Positions 36,389-43,839 of a DNA stretch of 64,000 nucleotides are shown here, in pieces (positions within the stretch are counted from its first letter, which is position 1; the number at the start of each line of letters is the position of its first letter). The position numbers were made by a program, and so were the translations under genes. This DNA is from Acetitomaculum ruminis DSM 5522 (GTDB lineage Bacteria > Bacillota > Clostridia > Lachnospirales > Lachnospiraceae), in assembly GCF_900112085.1 (NCBI RefSeq), contig NZ_FOJY01000002.1, forward strand, positions 186,001 through 250,000, read 5' to 3'. Under the pieces are notes generated by a model. That model saw only the letters and a list, made by a program, of their open reading frames with translations. It made no database searches and was not told the DNA's origin.

Positions 36389-37324
36389 ATGACTGAAATA
36401 AAAAAAGTTGTACTAGTTGGTGCCGGAACCATTGGATCCTATTTTTCTCCCAGATTATATAACTGGATGGATGAGGGAGAATTTTATGTATTGTCCAGTG
36501 GTCAAAAAAAAGAACGCATAGAAAATCACGGATTAATGATAAACGGTCTTACTTATAAATTCCCTATCATCACTCCGGAGGATAAATCTTTCTATGCTGA
36601 TTTGGTTATCATCGCAGTTAGAGGTACTAATTTCACTGTCGCTTTAAAAGAAATAGCAAACATTATAGGACCTGAAACCATAATACTCCCTGCTTTAAAC
36701 GGAGTCGACATCGAAGAACGAGTGGGGAATGTCTATGGCTTCGAACATTTATTATATTCCTATATGGACATGTTTGTAAACATAAAAAATGGACATTATG
36801 ATTTTGACCCATCAAAAAGTATGGTACATTTTGGTGAGGAAATCAACGAAAGTTACTCAGAAAAAGTACTTTTAGTTAAGAAACTTTTTGATAAATGTCA
36901 TATTAAATATAAAATAGACAGGGATATGAAACACGGAATCTGGAAAAAATTTATAGAAACCATAGGCAGCAGTATGACAGGTGCTGTGGTAGGGGTTTCT
37001 ACAGGTGCAATTTCAAGAAGCTCCCACGCAAACTTTATCAGGAAAAATATTATGCAGGAAACTCTTTTAATCGCCCAGGCTCTGAATGTGAATATTAACA
37101 AAAAGGATTTAGCTGACATAGAAACAGAGTTATCGAAGGTTTCAAATTATGATAACAGACCACTTACTTTACAGGATTTAGACAATCATCGCAATACTGA
37201 CGTAGAATTATATGCCGGGGCAATTTTGAAACTGGGTAAAAAACTGAAGGTTTCCACTCCATACAATGAAATGGCCTACCATATAATTAAAGCTTTTGAA
37301 GAGAAAAATTCCGGAATTTTATAA
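36389..37324 (+). CDS. Ketopantoate reductase-like protein (PanE/ApbA family)
   Basis: A 311-aa NADP-dependent reductase-like protein. It has a Rossmann fingerprint VVLVGAGTIGSYFSPRL, then VIIAVRGTNF and ILPALNGVDIEE (ALNGV, ketopantoate reductases usually have QNG), and a C-terminal helical domain with KKFIETIGSSMTGAVVG and TPYNEM. The catalytic Lys/Glu and Asn positions look kept. No pan gene is nearby, so ketopantoate is only the family default. ATG follows TTGGAGG. Plus strand, bounded by a strong terminator. Confidence 0.82.
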   Translation: MTEIKKVVLVGAGTIGSYFSPRLYNWMDEGEFYVLSSGQKKERIENHGLMINGLTYKFPIITPEDKSFYADLVIIAVRGTNFTVALKEIANIIGPETIILPALNGVDIEERVGNVYGFEHLLYSYMDMFVNIKNGHYDFDPSKSMVHFGEEINESYSEKVLLVKKLFDKCHIKYKIDRDMKHGIWKKFIETIGSSMTGAVVGVSTGAISRSSHANFIRKNIMQETLLIAQALNVNINKKDLADIETELSKVSNYDNRPLTLQDLDNHRNTDVELYAGAILKLGKKLKVSTPYNEMAYHIIKAFEEKNSGIL

Positions 37325-37330
37325 TATATG

Positions 37331-37369
37331 AATTGCCTGTATCGCACTCATCGGATACAGGCAATTTTT
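37331..37369 (+). terminator. Terminator after PanE-like gene
   Basis: A perfect 13-bp stem (37331-37343 with 37354-37366), loop of ten bases, ending in five U residues. It lies just after the plus-strand gene and before the end of the convergent P-type ATPase gene. Confidence 0.85.
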
Positions 37370-37387
37370 CTTCAAATTATTATTTAT

Positions 37388-39466
37388 TTAGGCCGGCAAA
37401 AGGTTTTTCATGCCGTTTAAACTGATTAGGATTGTTGAAACATTGTGCAATAAGGCTGCGCTAGCCGGAGCTATGATTCCTAAAACACCCAGACCTATAA
37501 GTCCTGAATTAAATACAAGGATAAATCTGTAATTTCTATCTATTTTTTTCATAAGTGCATCGCTGATTCTCTTTAATATAACTATTTCCATAAGATTTTC
37601 TGCTCCAATGGTTACATCTGCGATTTCTTTTGCTATTTCAGCTCCATCACAAATGGCTATCCCGGCATCTGCTACCGACAATGCAGGAGAATCATTAATG
37701 CCATCACCTATCATTATAACTTTTTTACCGGATTCTTTTTCTTTTTCGACAAATAAAGCCTTGTTTTCCGGTAATACCTCAGCATAATATTCATCAAGAC
37801 CAATGTTTTTTGCAATTACCTTAGCAATGTTTTTGCTGTCTCCTGTCATCATAACGCACTTTTCAATACCTTTTTGTCTTAAAGATTCTATTACTTCTTT
37901 AGCTTCGTCTCTGACAGGGTCCTCAATGCAAACCACTGCTGCCAGTTTTCCGTCTATTGCAAGATATAGTCTCGAATACTCTTCCGGTAATGTTTTGAAT
38001 TTTTCCATATATTCTTCAGGAATTACGCATTTTTCATCTTCAAATACAAAATGATAACTTCCTATAAGAACTTTTTTATTATCAACTTTTGATACTATGC
38101 CGTGAGCAACTATATATTCAACCCTTGAATGCATTTCCTCATGCACAAGGCTTTTCTCTTTTGCTGCATTTACAACTGCCTTTGCCATAGAATGTGGAAA
38201 ATGTTCTTCTAAGCAGGCTGCAAGTCTAAGCATTTCATCTTCATTATAACCATTAAAGGCCACAACCTTTGTAACGGTAGGCTCGGCTTTTGTCAAAGTT
38301 CCTGTTTTATCAAATACTATGGTCTTGGCATCTGCGATTGCCTCTAAGTATTTTCCACCTTTAACAGTAATGCTATATTCGCTGGCCTCGCGAATGGCTG
38401 ATAAAACAGTAATAGGAATTGATAATTTTAAAGCACAGGAGAAATCCACCATTAAAACGGACAATGCCTTGGTAATGTTCCTCGTAAACAAATAAACCAA
38501 ACCTGTTCCCACAAAGGTAAACGGAACCAGTTTATCTGCCAAGTGTCCTGCCCTTCCCTCAATTGAAGATTTCAATTTTTCTGACTCTTCAATCATTGTA
38601 ACAATCTTATCATATTTGCTTGAGCCGTTTGTTTCATTGACTCTTATGGTTATTTCACCTTCTTCCACGACAGTTCCTGCATATGCATAGCCGTCAAGAG
38701 TTTTTCTTACCGGCATGGATTCTCCTGTCAGACTGGCCTGATTAACCATGGCATCACCATCTGCTATCTGTCCATCAAATGGAATAACATTACCCATATG
38801 AACTTTTACAAGGTCTCCCTCTTTTATACTTTCTGCCGGTACCAACAACTTGTTTCCATCATTTACAAGCCAAACCTTATCTACATTTAGTGACATGCTT
38901 CTAGCCAGATCATCTACGGATTTCTTGTGGGTCCATTCTTCAAGGATTTCACCTATGTCAAGCAGGAACATTACGGAAGTTGCAGTATTTATGTCATTTC
39001 TTATTAGTGAAACAAGTATAACCACCGCATCAAGTATTGATACTTCCATTTTTCTGTTTCTTATAGCATTTAAGCCTTTTAAAATATGTTTTACTGACTT
39101 AAGCACAGCATATATTTCCTTGAAGCTTAGAGGCATGAACACCTTGTTTACCATACGCCAAAAGATATTCATTATAAGTTTTTCCTTATAAACTTCATAG
39201 GTTTCCCTGCCTGAAGTAGAAAGGTATGTCTCAGATACTTCAACGCTATCATAGGAAAACTCTTTAAGCATCTTAATAAGAAGCTCCCTGTCTCCTGTAT
39301 AATTTATAATACAATGATTTGTATTTTTATTAACTTTTGCAGAAACTATATTATTTTGATGATCAAAAAAATACTGCAAAGTATCCGCCTGTCGATAGGT
39401 CATTGATTTTTGTACAATTTCTATCCTTAGACGATTTTTAATTTCATGCTTAATAATAAATCTCAT
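37388..39466 (-). CDS. P1B-type heavy-metal ATPase, FSC in place of CPC
   Basis: A 692-aa membrane P-type ATPase predicted to move a transition metal. It has an N-terminal HMA-like fold without CxxC, a TGES (SLTGES), phosphorylation site DKTGTLT at about 386, MMTGDS and IGDGINDSPAL. The transmembrane metal motif normally CPC or SPC is FSC (VDFSCALKLS) at about 342-344, and the usual HP dipeptide region reads HFPHS. This pattern resembles a Mn/Zn-type subgroup paired with DUF1490-like chaperones. ATG at 39466 is chosen: AAGGAG precedes it and the longer frame crosses a hairpin. Substrate unknown. Confidence 0.85.
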   Translation of the reverse strand: MRFIIKHEIKNRLRIEIVQKSMTYRQADTLQYFFDHQNNIVSAKVNKNTNHCIINYTGDRELLIKMLKEFSYDSVEVSETYLSTSGRETYEVYKEKLIMNIFWRMVNKVFMPLSFKEIYAVLKSVKHILKGLNAIRNRKMEVSILDAVVILVSLIRNDINTATSVMFLLDIGEILEEWTHKKSVDDLARSMSLNVDKVWLVNDGNKLLVPAESIKEGDLVKVHMGNVIPFDGQIADGDAMVNQASLTGESMPVRKTLDGYAYAGTVVEEGEITIRVNETNGSSKYDKIVTMIEESEKLKSSIEGRAGHLADKLVPFTFVGTGLVYLFTRNITKALSVLMVDFSCALKLSIPITVLSAIREASEYSITVKGGKYLEAIADAKTIVFDKTGTLTKAEPTVTKVVAFNGYNEDEMLRLAACLEEHFPHSMAKAVVNAAKEKSLVHEEMHSRVEYIVAHGIVSKVDNKKVLIGSYHFVFEDEKCVIPEEYMEKFKTLPEEYSRLYLAIDGKLAAVVCIEDPVRDEAKEVIESLRQKGIEKCVMMTGDSKNIAKVIAKNIGLDEYYAEVLPENKALFVEKEKESGKKVIMIGDGINDSPALSVADAGIAICDGAEIAKEIADVTIGAENLMEIVILKRISDALMKKIDRNYRFILVFNSGLIGLGVLGIIAPASAALLHNVSTILISLNGMKNLLPA

Positions 39467-39531
39467 ACTGTCTCCTTCTTCTAAAGTTGTAATCACTATT
39501 TTATGAGAAAAATCTTTTAAAAATAACAATA

Positions 39532-39562
39532 AACCTCCGATATAAGTCTTTTCTCGGAGGTT
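39532..39562 (-). terminator. Hairpin between PacL-like gene and ATPase gene
   Basis: A 9-bp perfect stem (AACCUCCGA/UCGGAGGUU) with a 13-base loop and a weak U-run. It sits between the small-protein stop and the ATPase start in one transcript direction, so it may be a partial terminator, an attenuator or an RNA-stability element. Confidence 0.6.
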
Positions 39563-39577
39563 CATGCACATTTATTA

Positions 39578-39874
39578 TTAATTATCTGAGGATTCTTCTT
39601 CCTCTTTTTCAGGAAAATCTTCCTCAAATTCTTCTTCTGCCAGTTCTTCGTTTATTTGTTGAGCTTCAGCATATATATCTTCTGCGTTTTCCTGAATATT
39701 TGTAGCTGTTTTCATGACAAATTTCTTAGCTCTTAAAACTGCTGCTGTGCATCCTGCATAAAATCTCTTAGCATCCTTACTGCCTAAAAGCTTAAAACCT
39801 GCTGAACCAAAAGCAACACCTGCCGCAAAAATACCACATTTTTTTGCATCAATTTTTTCAACCCAATTAAACAT
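39578..39874 (-). CDS. Small DUF1490/DUF6110-like (PacL-type) ATPase partner
   Basis: A 98-aa protein with one glycine-rich hydrophobic helix (GIFAAGVAFGSAGFKLL, about 14-30), a basic KDAKRFYAG segment, a long amphipathic helix with AVLRAKKFVMKTATN, and a very acidic C-terminal tail of about 30 residues (EEFEEDFPEKEEEE). The architecture matches PacL/DUF1490-type proteins known from Mycobacterium tuberculosis, where PacL1 binds zinc through its C-terminus and supports the CtpC P-ATPase. Similarity is from pattern memory. Directly upstream of the ATPase. The acidic tail is the likely metal-contact region. Confidence 0.7.
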   Translation of the reverse strand: MFNWVEKIDAKKCGIFAAGVAFGSAGFKLLGSKDAKRFYAGCTAAVLRAKKFVMKTATNIQENAEDIYAEAQQINEELAEEEFEEDFPEKEEEESSDN

Positions 39875-40024
39875 TACAATCCTCCTAAACTTTATTATTA
39901 ATAGTTTATAAAAAATATATCTTTAAGTATTAAAATGCTTTCACGATTTTCACATACCTAATATACAATATCACAAAATTATTGATTATTACATTGTTTA
40001 TTATATTTTTTAATATAATCTGTT

Positions 40025-40492
40025 TTATTTAATCAGGTTTGAGGAAAAAACCTTATATATCTTCTTTCCATAGGTTCCGTTTGAAGAAAGACCATATTCA
40101 ATAAGTTTTTCCAACTCAGTACCCGATAATTTCATTTCAGTGCTGTCATCAAATCTGATAAGAAAATTATTATCAAAACTTAGCTCCTGAGAAACAGAAA
40201 TCTTATACATATTCTTTCGGTTAATTGCTCCTATTTCTTCAAGAATATTTAACATTCTGTAAACTGTAGCCGTACCAATACTGCTATCTAGCTTGCTGGC
40301 TCTATAATATATTTCTTTACAACAGGAATAATCAGCACCTAAAATAACATCCAGCAACATAAGTCTTTGTTTTGTAATTCTAAAACCTTTTCCTTTCAGC
40401 TGTTCAATTATCTGATTTTTCTTATCCTTTGTAATATCATAACTTAAGGAAAACATATCTTCACACGTTTCTTTTTGCTTTCTTTTTTCCAT
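40025..40492 (-). CDS. Fur-family transcriptional regulator, histidine-free
   Basis: A 155-aa protein with a Fur-type winged helix: KGKGFRITKQRLMLLDVI, CCKEIYYRASKLDSSIGTATVYRMLNILEEIGAI. The C-terminal half keeps a beta-strand pattern but not the usual CxxC/HHHxH metal site; the whole protein contains no histidine and only three cysteines (10, 54, 55), with the usual His before the EIY helix replaced by Cys-Cys. Metal sensing, if any, must differ from Fur, Zur and PerR. RBS GGGAGG precedes the ATG. Placed 150 bp upstream of the PacL-like and ATPase genes. Confidence 0.85.
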   Translation of the reverse strand: MEKRKQKETCEDMFSLSYDITKDKKNQIIEQLKGKGFRITKQRLMLLDVILGADYSCCKEIYYRASKLDSSIGTATVYRMLNILEEIGAINRKNMYKISVSQELSFDNNFLIRFDDSTEMKLSGTELEKLIEYGLSSNGTYGKKIYKVFSSNLIK

Positions 40493-40505
40493 TCTTATCC
40501 TCCCA

Positions 40506-40537
40506 TCTATAGTTAGGTAACTCTAACCCTTTGTCAA
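40506..40537 (-). promoter_or_regulatory. Promoter for the Fur-like gene
   Basis: Perfect TTGACA (40537-40532) and TATAGA (40511-40506) on the minus strand, with a long 20-base spacer that contains palindrome GTTAG-N6-CTAAC. The geometry suggests repression or MerR-like spacing control; the long spacer lowers certainty of the -10 assignment. Confidence 0.5.
40512..40527. promoter_or_regulatory. Operator candidate, GTTAG-N6-CTAAC, in Fur-like promoter
   Basis: Inverted repeat GTTAG (40512-40516) and CTAAC (40523-40527) separated by six bases, fully inside the spacer of the Fur-like gene's promoter. The same half-sites with the same six-base spacing recur at 40585-40612. This points to a common protein, most simply the Fur-like regulator itself. 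Confidence 0.6.
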
Positions 40538-40539
40538 AT

Positions 40540-40566
40540 AAAAAGGCTCTTTGAAAGACCCTTTTT
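40540..40566. terminator. Hairpin terminator upstream of the Fur-like gene
   Basis: A 12-bp stem with one C-C mismatch (AAAAAGG...CCUUUUU) and three-base loop, with A and U tracts on both sides, so it can work in either direction. It probably ends transcripts from the accessory membrane genes at 40.7-42.7 kb. Confidence 0.65.
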
Positions 40567-40584
40567 GATAAAATCAATCATAAA

Positions 40585-40612
40585 CCTATGGTTAGTATAT
40601 GCTAACCATAGG
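40585..40612. promoter_or_regulatory. Second operator candidate, 11-bp perfect palindrome
   Basis: CCTATGGTTAG (40585-40595) and CTAACCATAGG (40602-40612) form a perfect 11-bp inverted repeat with a 6-bp spacer TATATG. The core GTTAG-N6-CTAAC equals the operator candidate at 40512. There is no U-run on either side, so a terminator is unlikely. Confidence 0.6.
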
Positions 40613-40647
40613 CAAATGTCAATATAAATATTAAAAAAATAAATTTT

Positions 40648-40800
40648 TCATAAACTCCAAAATTCGGATACCTCGTTTAATATCTCATCTGCCGGTAAAA
40701 CTGTAGCTTTTTCTATTGCCATTTTCGTTTTTTCCAAATAATATTTTATCAAATAATAACCAAGGGCATACCCTGCACAATAAGGTAGACCTGTACTCTC
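40648..40800 (-). pseudogene. Out-of-frame 3' remnant of a putative peptidase gene
   Basis: In the frame shifted by one from the permease-like gene, a clean 50-codon stretch runs from just after a TAA (40803-40801) to a TGA at 40650-40648. It reads STGLPYCAGYALGYYLIKYY, then an EKATVLPADEILNEV segment. This pattern resembles the C-terminus of DUF2268-type putative zinc peptidases (GLP-x2-GY-x2-GY), a judgement from memory. It has no start codon of its own, and its 5' side is replaced by the membrane-protein gene. I interpret it as a leftover of a deleted neighbour. Confidence 0.6.
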
Positions 40801-42232
40801 TTATGTTTGAATATCCATAATATGGACATAAAATACTCGGAAAACTAAGGAAAAAGAACAAAAGCAAAGAATATAAAAACTGAATAATGCAAAATAATAG
40901 TATTTCCCACCTGGAAACAATTAGTATTAGCACCGAATATTCTACCAGTGTACAAACAAGCATGTTTATACACCATATTTTTAGTTTTTTTCTAAACAAT
41001 AATGGCATTCTGTCCAGCCAGAAGCTAACTTTTTTGCCCTCTCCGTCTAATGCAAAAATATTAATATTTTTACTATAATTCGAATAAGCCAAAAATACTG
41101 TAACGTAAATTGAACAAGATGTTCCAAAAAAATATATCATCTTTGTATTTACTATATCCGTCATAAAACCAGAAAATAATCCAATTATTGTCCAAAATGC
41201 AACACTTTCTAAAAGATATCCCAAACCATAAATTCTGTTTTGATTTAAAAGTATGGTTTTTAAATATAAATCTCTTTTACATAATATCTCCACGGGTTTT
41301 GATAAACAGGATTTTTGATATTCTGTTTTTGTTTTTGAAAACATGAAAGTTTTTATTGATATTAAAAGAAATAGCGAAAACAATGAAATCAATAGTATTA
41401 TCAACTTTGCAAAAAGCTGACTGTTGATATCTATTATATCTTGAAACCCCTTAAATAGATTTAAAAATAAATTAGCCCCATCATTAAACCAGACTTCAAC
41501 TACATTCTCATCCACCTTTTGAGATATAATAGGAAATCTGTCAAACCATACTGAAAAATACTTTCCTAAAAATAATGCCACAAAAAAGAATATGGCATTT
41601 CTAATCATTAATAATATCGTTTTCAAAAATGTATTTTTAGAATCTTTTGACAATTTATATATGCATAAAACAATTGTTGTTACTGTTCTTATTTCTAATA
41701 TCAAAAACAATAAAAGAACTGTTTCGAATATACTAGTACTGCTTATTTGTCCATAACTTTTTAAAAATGCAAGAATTACCGGAAGTAAAAATATAAGCAT
41801 TTCTTTTGAATTATAAATAACATAATTAATAATGTTTATTATTTTCAGTTTGTTGAAGTCTAAATCATAGTTGGCACTAAGGCACTCTTCATCCCTGTCG
41901 GATAATACCAAATCACAAGTGTTGATGGATATCACAAGGGATGTTATGAAAACTAAAATCAACAAAACTGCTTTCATTAATTTTACATCGCCAAATATTT
42001 TTCTGGGACTAAAATCGTAAATAAGAAAATCTATATTTGAAATACCAAGTATATGATTAGTTATAAAATAACTTATAAAAAACTGCGAAATACAAAACAT
42101 ACACCACAAAACATTCATTACTGTCTGATCATATTTTTTTACAAGAAAAGTGTTCAAAAATCTTCTTTTATGAATACAAAACAAATTCCACTTGGCATAT
42201 ACCAAATATTTCAAAATATTCTCCCCCCTCAT
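40685..42232 (-). CDS. Polytopic membrane protein, ABC-2 permease-like, tail possibly foreign
   Basis: A 515-aa protein with about eleven hydrophobic segments and basic loops, such as ILVFITSLVISINTC and LIILLISLFSLFLLISI; looks like an ABC-2 type permease but carries no signature I can name. The last 38 or so residues (from REYRSTLL) are a shifted-frame reading of a peptidase-gene remnant, so the original C-terminus is probably lost. No ATPase gene is next to it. The ATG overlaps the end of the SpoIIM-like gene but lacks a Shine-Dalgarno site; a TTG at 42214 follows a G-rich one. Confidence 0.65.
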   Translation of the reverse strand: MRGENILKYLVYAKWNLFCIHKRRFLNTFLVKKYDQTVMNVLWCMFCISQFFISYFITNHILGISNIDFLIYDFSPRKIFGDVKLMKAVLLILVFITSLVISINTCDLVLSDRDEECLSANYDLDFNKLKIINIINYVIYNSKEMLIFLLPVILAFLKSYGQISSTSIFETVLLLFLILEIRTVTTIVLCIYKLSKDSKNTFLKTILLMIRNAIFFFVALFLGKYFSVWFDRFPIISQKVDENVVEVWFNDGANLFLNLFKGFQDIIDINSQLFAKLIILLISLFSLFLLISIKTFMFSKTKTEYQKSCLSKPVEILCKRDLYLKTILLNQNRIYGLGYLLESVAFWTIIGLFSGFMTDIVNTKMIYFFGTSCSIYVTVFLAYSNYSKNINIFALDGEGKKVSFWLDRMPLLFRKKLKIWCINMLVCTLVEYSVLILIVSRWEILLFCIIQFLYSLLLFFFLSFPSILCPYYGYSNIREYRSTLLCRVCPWLLFDKILFGKNENGNRKSYSFTGR

Positions 42233-42657
42233 GTTAAGCCAATAGACACTGTGCTTTCGATAATTGCTGCGATAATTAGCAACATCGTAATTAATAATAA
42301 CTCAAATAAAAAAATTTTCTGTTTTATTTCCCTTCTATCACGCTTTCCTTTCATTCCCAGAGAGCACGACATAACAATTGCAGGAATTTCAAAAACAGAA
42401 TGTGGCAACAATATATATAAAAAGTAAATTAATTCTCCTGTTGATACCCAATTAAGCGCCAAAATAAACCCCAATACTAACGGATTTATTAAATATACTA
42501 AAAAAGCTGGAATTCTAAACAAAAATAATCCAGATATTGCAAAAACACACACTAAAATATTATTAGTAAATATTTTAAGAAAATAAACTTTTTGCATCTC
42601 AAAGTCTGATAAATTGCTTTGTATCACAAAAGGCATTAGTTGTTTTCTAAAGAACAA
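42229..42657 (-). CDS. SpoIIM-like membrane protein, apparently N-terminally short
   Basis: A 142-aa protein matching the SpoIIM/DUF95 family in its LLPHSVFEIPAIVMSC motif (family LLPHG-x-FEIPA) with hydrophobic segments around it. Family members usually have about 180-210 residues and one more N-terminal helix. The frame opens with TTG directly after TGA, without a ribosome binding site, so either translation starts inside (ATG at 42636) or the 5' end has been lost. Such proteins often sit beside ABC ATPase and permease genes; the permease follows but no ATPase exists here. Confidence 0.55.
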   Translation of the reverse strand: MFFRKQLMPFVIQSNLSDFEMQKVYFLKIFTNNILVCVFAISGLFLFRIPAFLVYLINPLVLGFILALNWVSTGELIYFLYILLPHSVFEIPAIVMSCSLGMKGKRDRREIKQKIFLFELLLITMLLIIAAIIESTVSIGLT

Positions 42658-42765
42658 TCATCGCAAAAATTTCTTTATAAGAAGTTCGCAAATAATAATA
42701 TAAAATTTATTCCATTATTTCATATAACACTTCTGTGTCCCAAGTACTTTTAATTAACGCTTCCT

Positions 42766-43311
42766 CTACAATTCCAACAACATATAAATCACTTCCTGAA
42801 AGCCGCTTATTCTTGAATTAAAGCCCTTAGGATTTCGACCAAATTCTTTAAAACCAAGGCTTTCGTACAAAAAAAGAGCCCTTTTGTTATCTGCTACAAG
42901 ATTTAGTTCTAACTGCTCATATCCTGCCTCTTTGGCGCACTTGATACAGGCATTTGCCAAAGCTTTTCCAAGACCAATTCCCCAAAACTCTTTTAGGATG
43001 CTTATTCCAAATTCTGCCCTGTGTTTTATCTTGTATTTTTTCCCTACAGCCTCAATACCTGCCGTACCGGCAATTTTTCCATCTATAATTGCAATAATTT
43101 CTATCTCATTTGAAGAGTTTGTTTTTTCTTCAAGAAAATCTGCCTCCTCTTTGGGATTAAAGCTATTCTCATCAGGATAGCTTAAAAGAAAGTCTGTTTC
43201 ACCATGTGTAAGATTAAAATTTTCGTAAACATCACTTCCATCTTTTGCTTCACCGTTTCTTAATATGGCTTCTTTTCCATTTTTTAAAACTATATTTTCT
43301 TTGTATCGCAT
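42766..43311 (-). CDS. GNAT-family N-acetyltransferase
   Basis: A 181-aa acetyltransferase of the GNAT fold. Seen are a basic acetyl-CoA loop region with GIGLGKALANACIKCA (GxGxGxA-like), strand EQLELNLVADNKRALFLYESLGFKEFG, and the C-terminal EVIYMLLEL. Similar proteins acetylate amino groups of varied substrates (RimJ-like or antibiotic-like), and no substrate can be assigned. The ATG at 43311 is preferred over an upstream TTG that lacks a binding site, although the GGAG here is ten bases away. Alone in its transcription unit or with the 105-aa membrane protein. Confidence 0.85.
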   Translation of the reverse strand: MRYKENIVLKNGKEAILRNGEAKDGSDVYENFNLTHGETDFLLSYPDENSFNPKEEADFLEEKTNSSNEIEIIAIIDGKIAGTAGIEAVGKKYKIKHRAEFGISILKEFWGIGLGKALANACIKCAKEAGYEQLELNLVADNKRALFLYESLGFKEFGRNPKGFNSRISGFQEVIYMLLEL

Positions 43312-43344
43312 AATTATTTTTCTCCGGTTCAATTATTATTTTTC

Positions 43345-43662
43345 TTATTTTTTATATTTATTCGCTATTTTAAGATAAGCAACCACCAAAAGTAAGCATA
43401 GCAAAACTACACCTATAATTGAAAAAACGAAGCCCGCTGAATTTTGTTTTAAAAAAAGCAGAGGGAGCCCTAATAATTCCAATAATACTCCGTAAATTAA
43501 CCATAAAATAGCAACTGAATGATTGTATTTAACGGTATCTATAACTTCCGGTGCCTCTACCCCGGTAAAAAATCCTACAGGTTCTTTTGCTTTCCAACTT
43601 ACAAAAGCTATTCCTAAAAATATTAAACTCACAATAGTCCATATAATAAATCCAAAAATCAT
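43345..43662 (-). CDS. Small membrane protein of unknown function
   Basis: A 105-aa protein with three hydrophobic segments: near residues 1-22, 54-74 and 79-98. Between the first two lies a soluble loop with KEPVGFFTGVEAPEVIDTVKYNH, a pattern I have seen in unnamed Firmicutes membrane proteins but cannot name. The ATG at 43662 follows GGAGG, whereas the longer frame has none. It is 33 bp upstream of the GNAT gene. Confidence 0.7.
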   Translation of the reverse strand: MIFGFIIWTIVSLIFLGIAFVSWKAKEPVGFFTGVEAPEVIDTVKYNHSVAILWLIYGVLLELLGLPLLFLKQNSAGFVFSIIGVVLLCLLLVVAYLKIANKYKK

Positions 43663-43768
43663 TTTTTCCTCCAATTTGTAAAATATCATTATTAAATCTT
43701 TATTTTTAACTCAGTTTCAATATTTCACATTATTATAACCAAATTGTATTTACAATTCAACCAAAAAG

Positions 43769-43800
43769 AAACCAGATCCTGGAAAAACAAGACCTGGTTT
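43769..43800. terminator. Terminator after the EF-G-like gene
   Basis: Ten-position stem AAACCAGAUC with GACCUGGUUU, one A-C mismatch, 12-base loop, with U-rich runs on both sides. It ends the EF-G-like transcript on the minus strand. Confidence 0.75.
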
Positions 43801-43839
43801 TCTTAATTTATCTATAATCTTATAATTACCAACATTATT

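Noticed and set aside
37388-39571. Longer start for the P-type ATPase at 39571.
   Set aside because: The extension would translate across the hairpin at 39532-39562 and lacks a ribosome binding site, whereas the ATG at 39466 has AAGGAG.
40585-40612. Perfect palindrome as a transcription terminator.
   Set aside because: No U-run on either strand after the stem, and its core is repeated inside a promoter at 40512, so an operator fits better.
42700-42800. A shifted frame across the end of the GNAT gene reads as coding-like (SGSDLYVVGIVEEALIK, then STWDTEVLYEIME) to a stop at about 42709.
   Set aside because: It has no start codon, the GNAT frame itself ends normally with a typical family C-terminus, and the peptide is short. 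It might be a second gene remnant, but the evidence is too thin.
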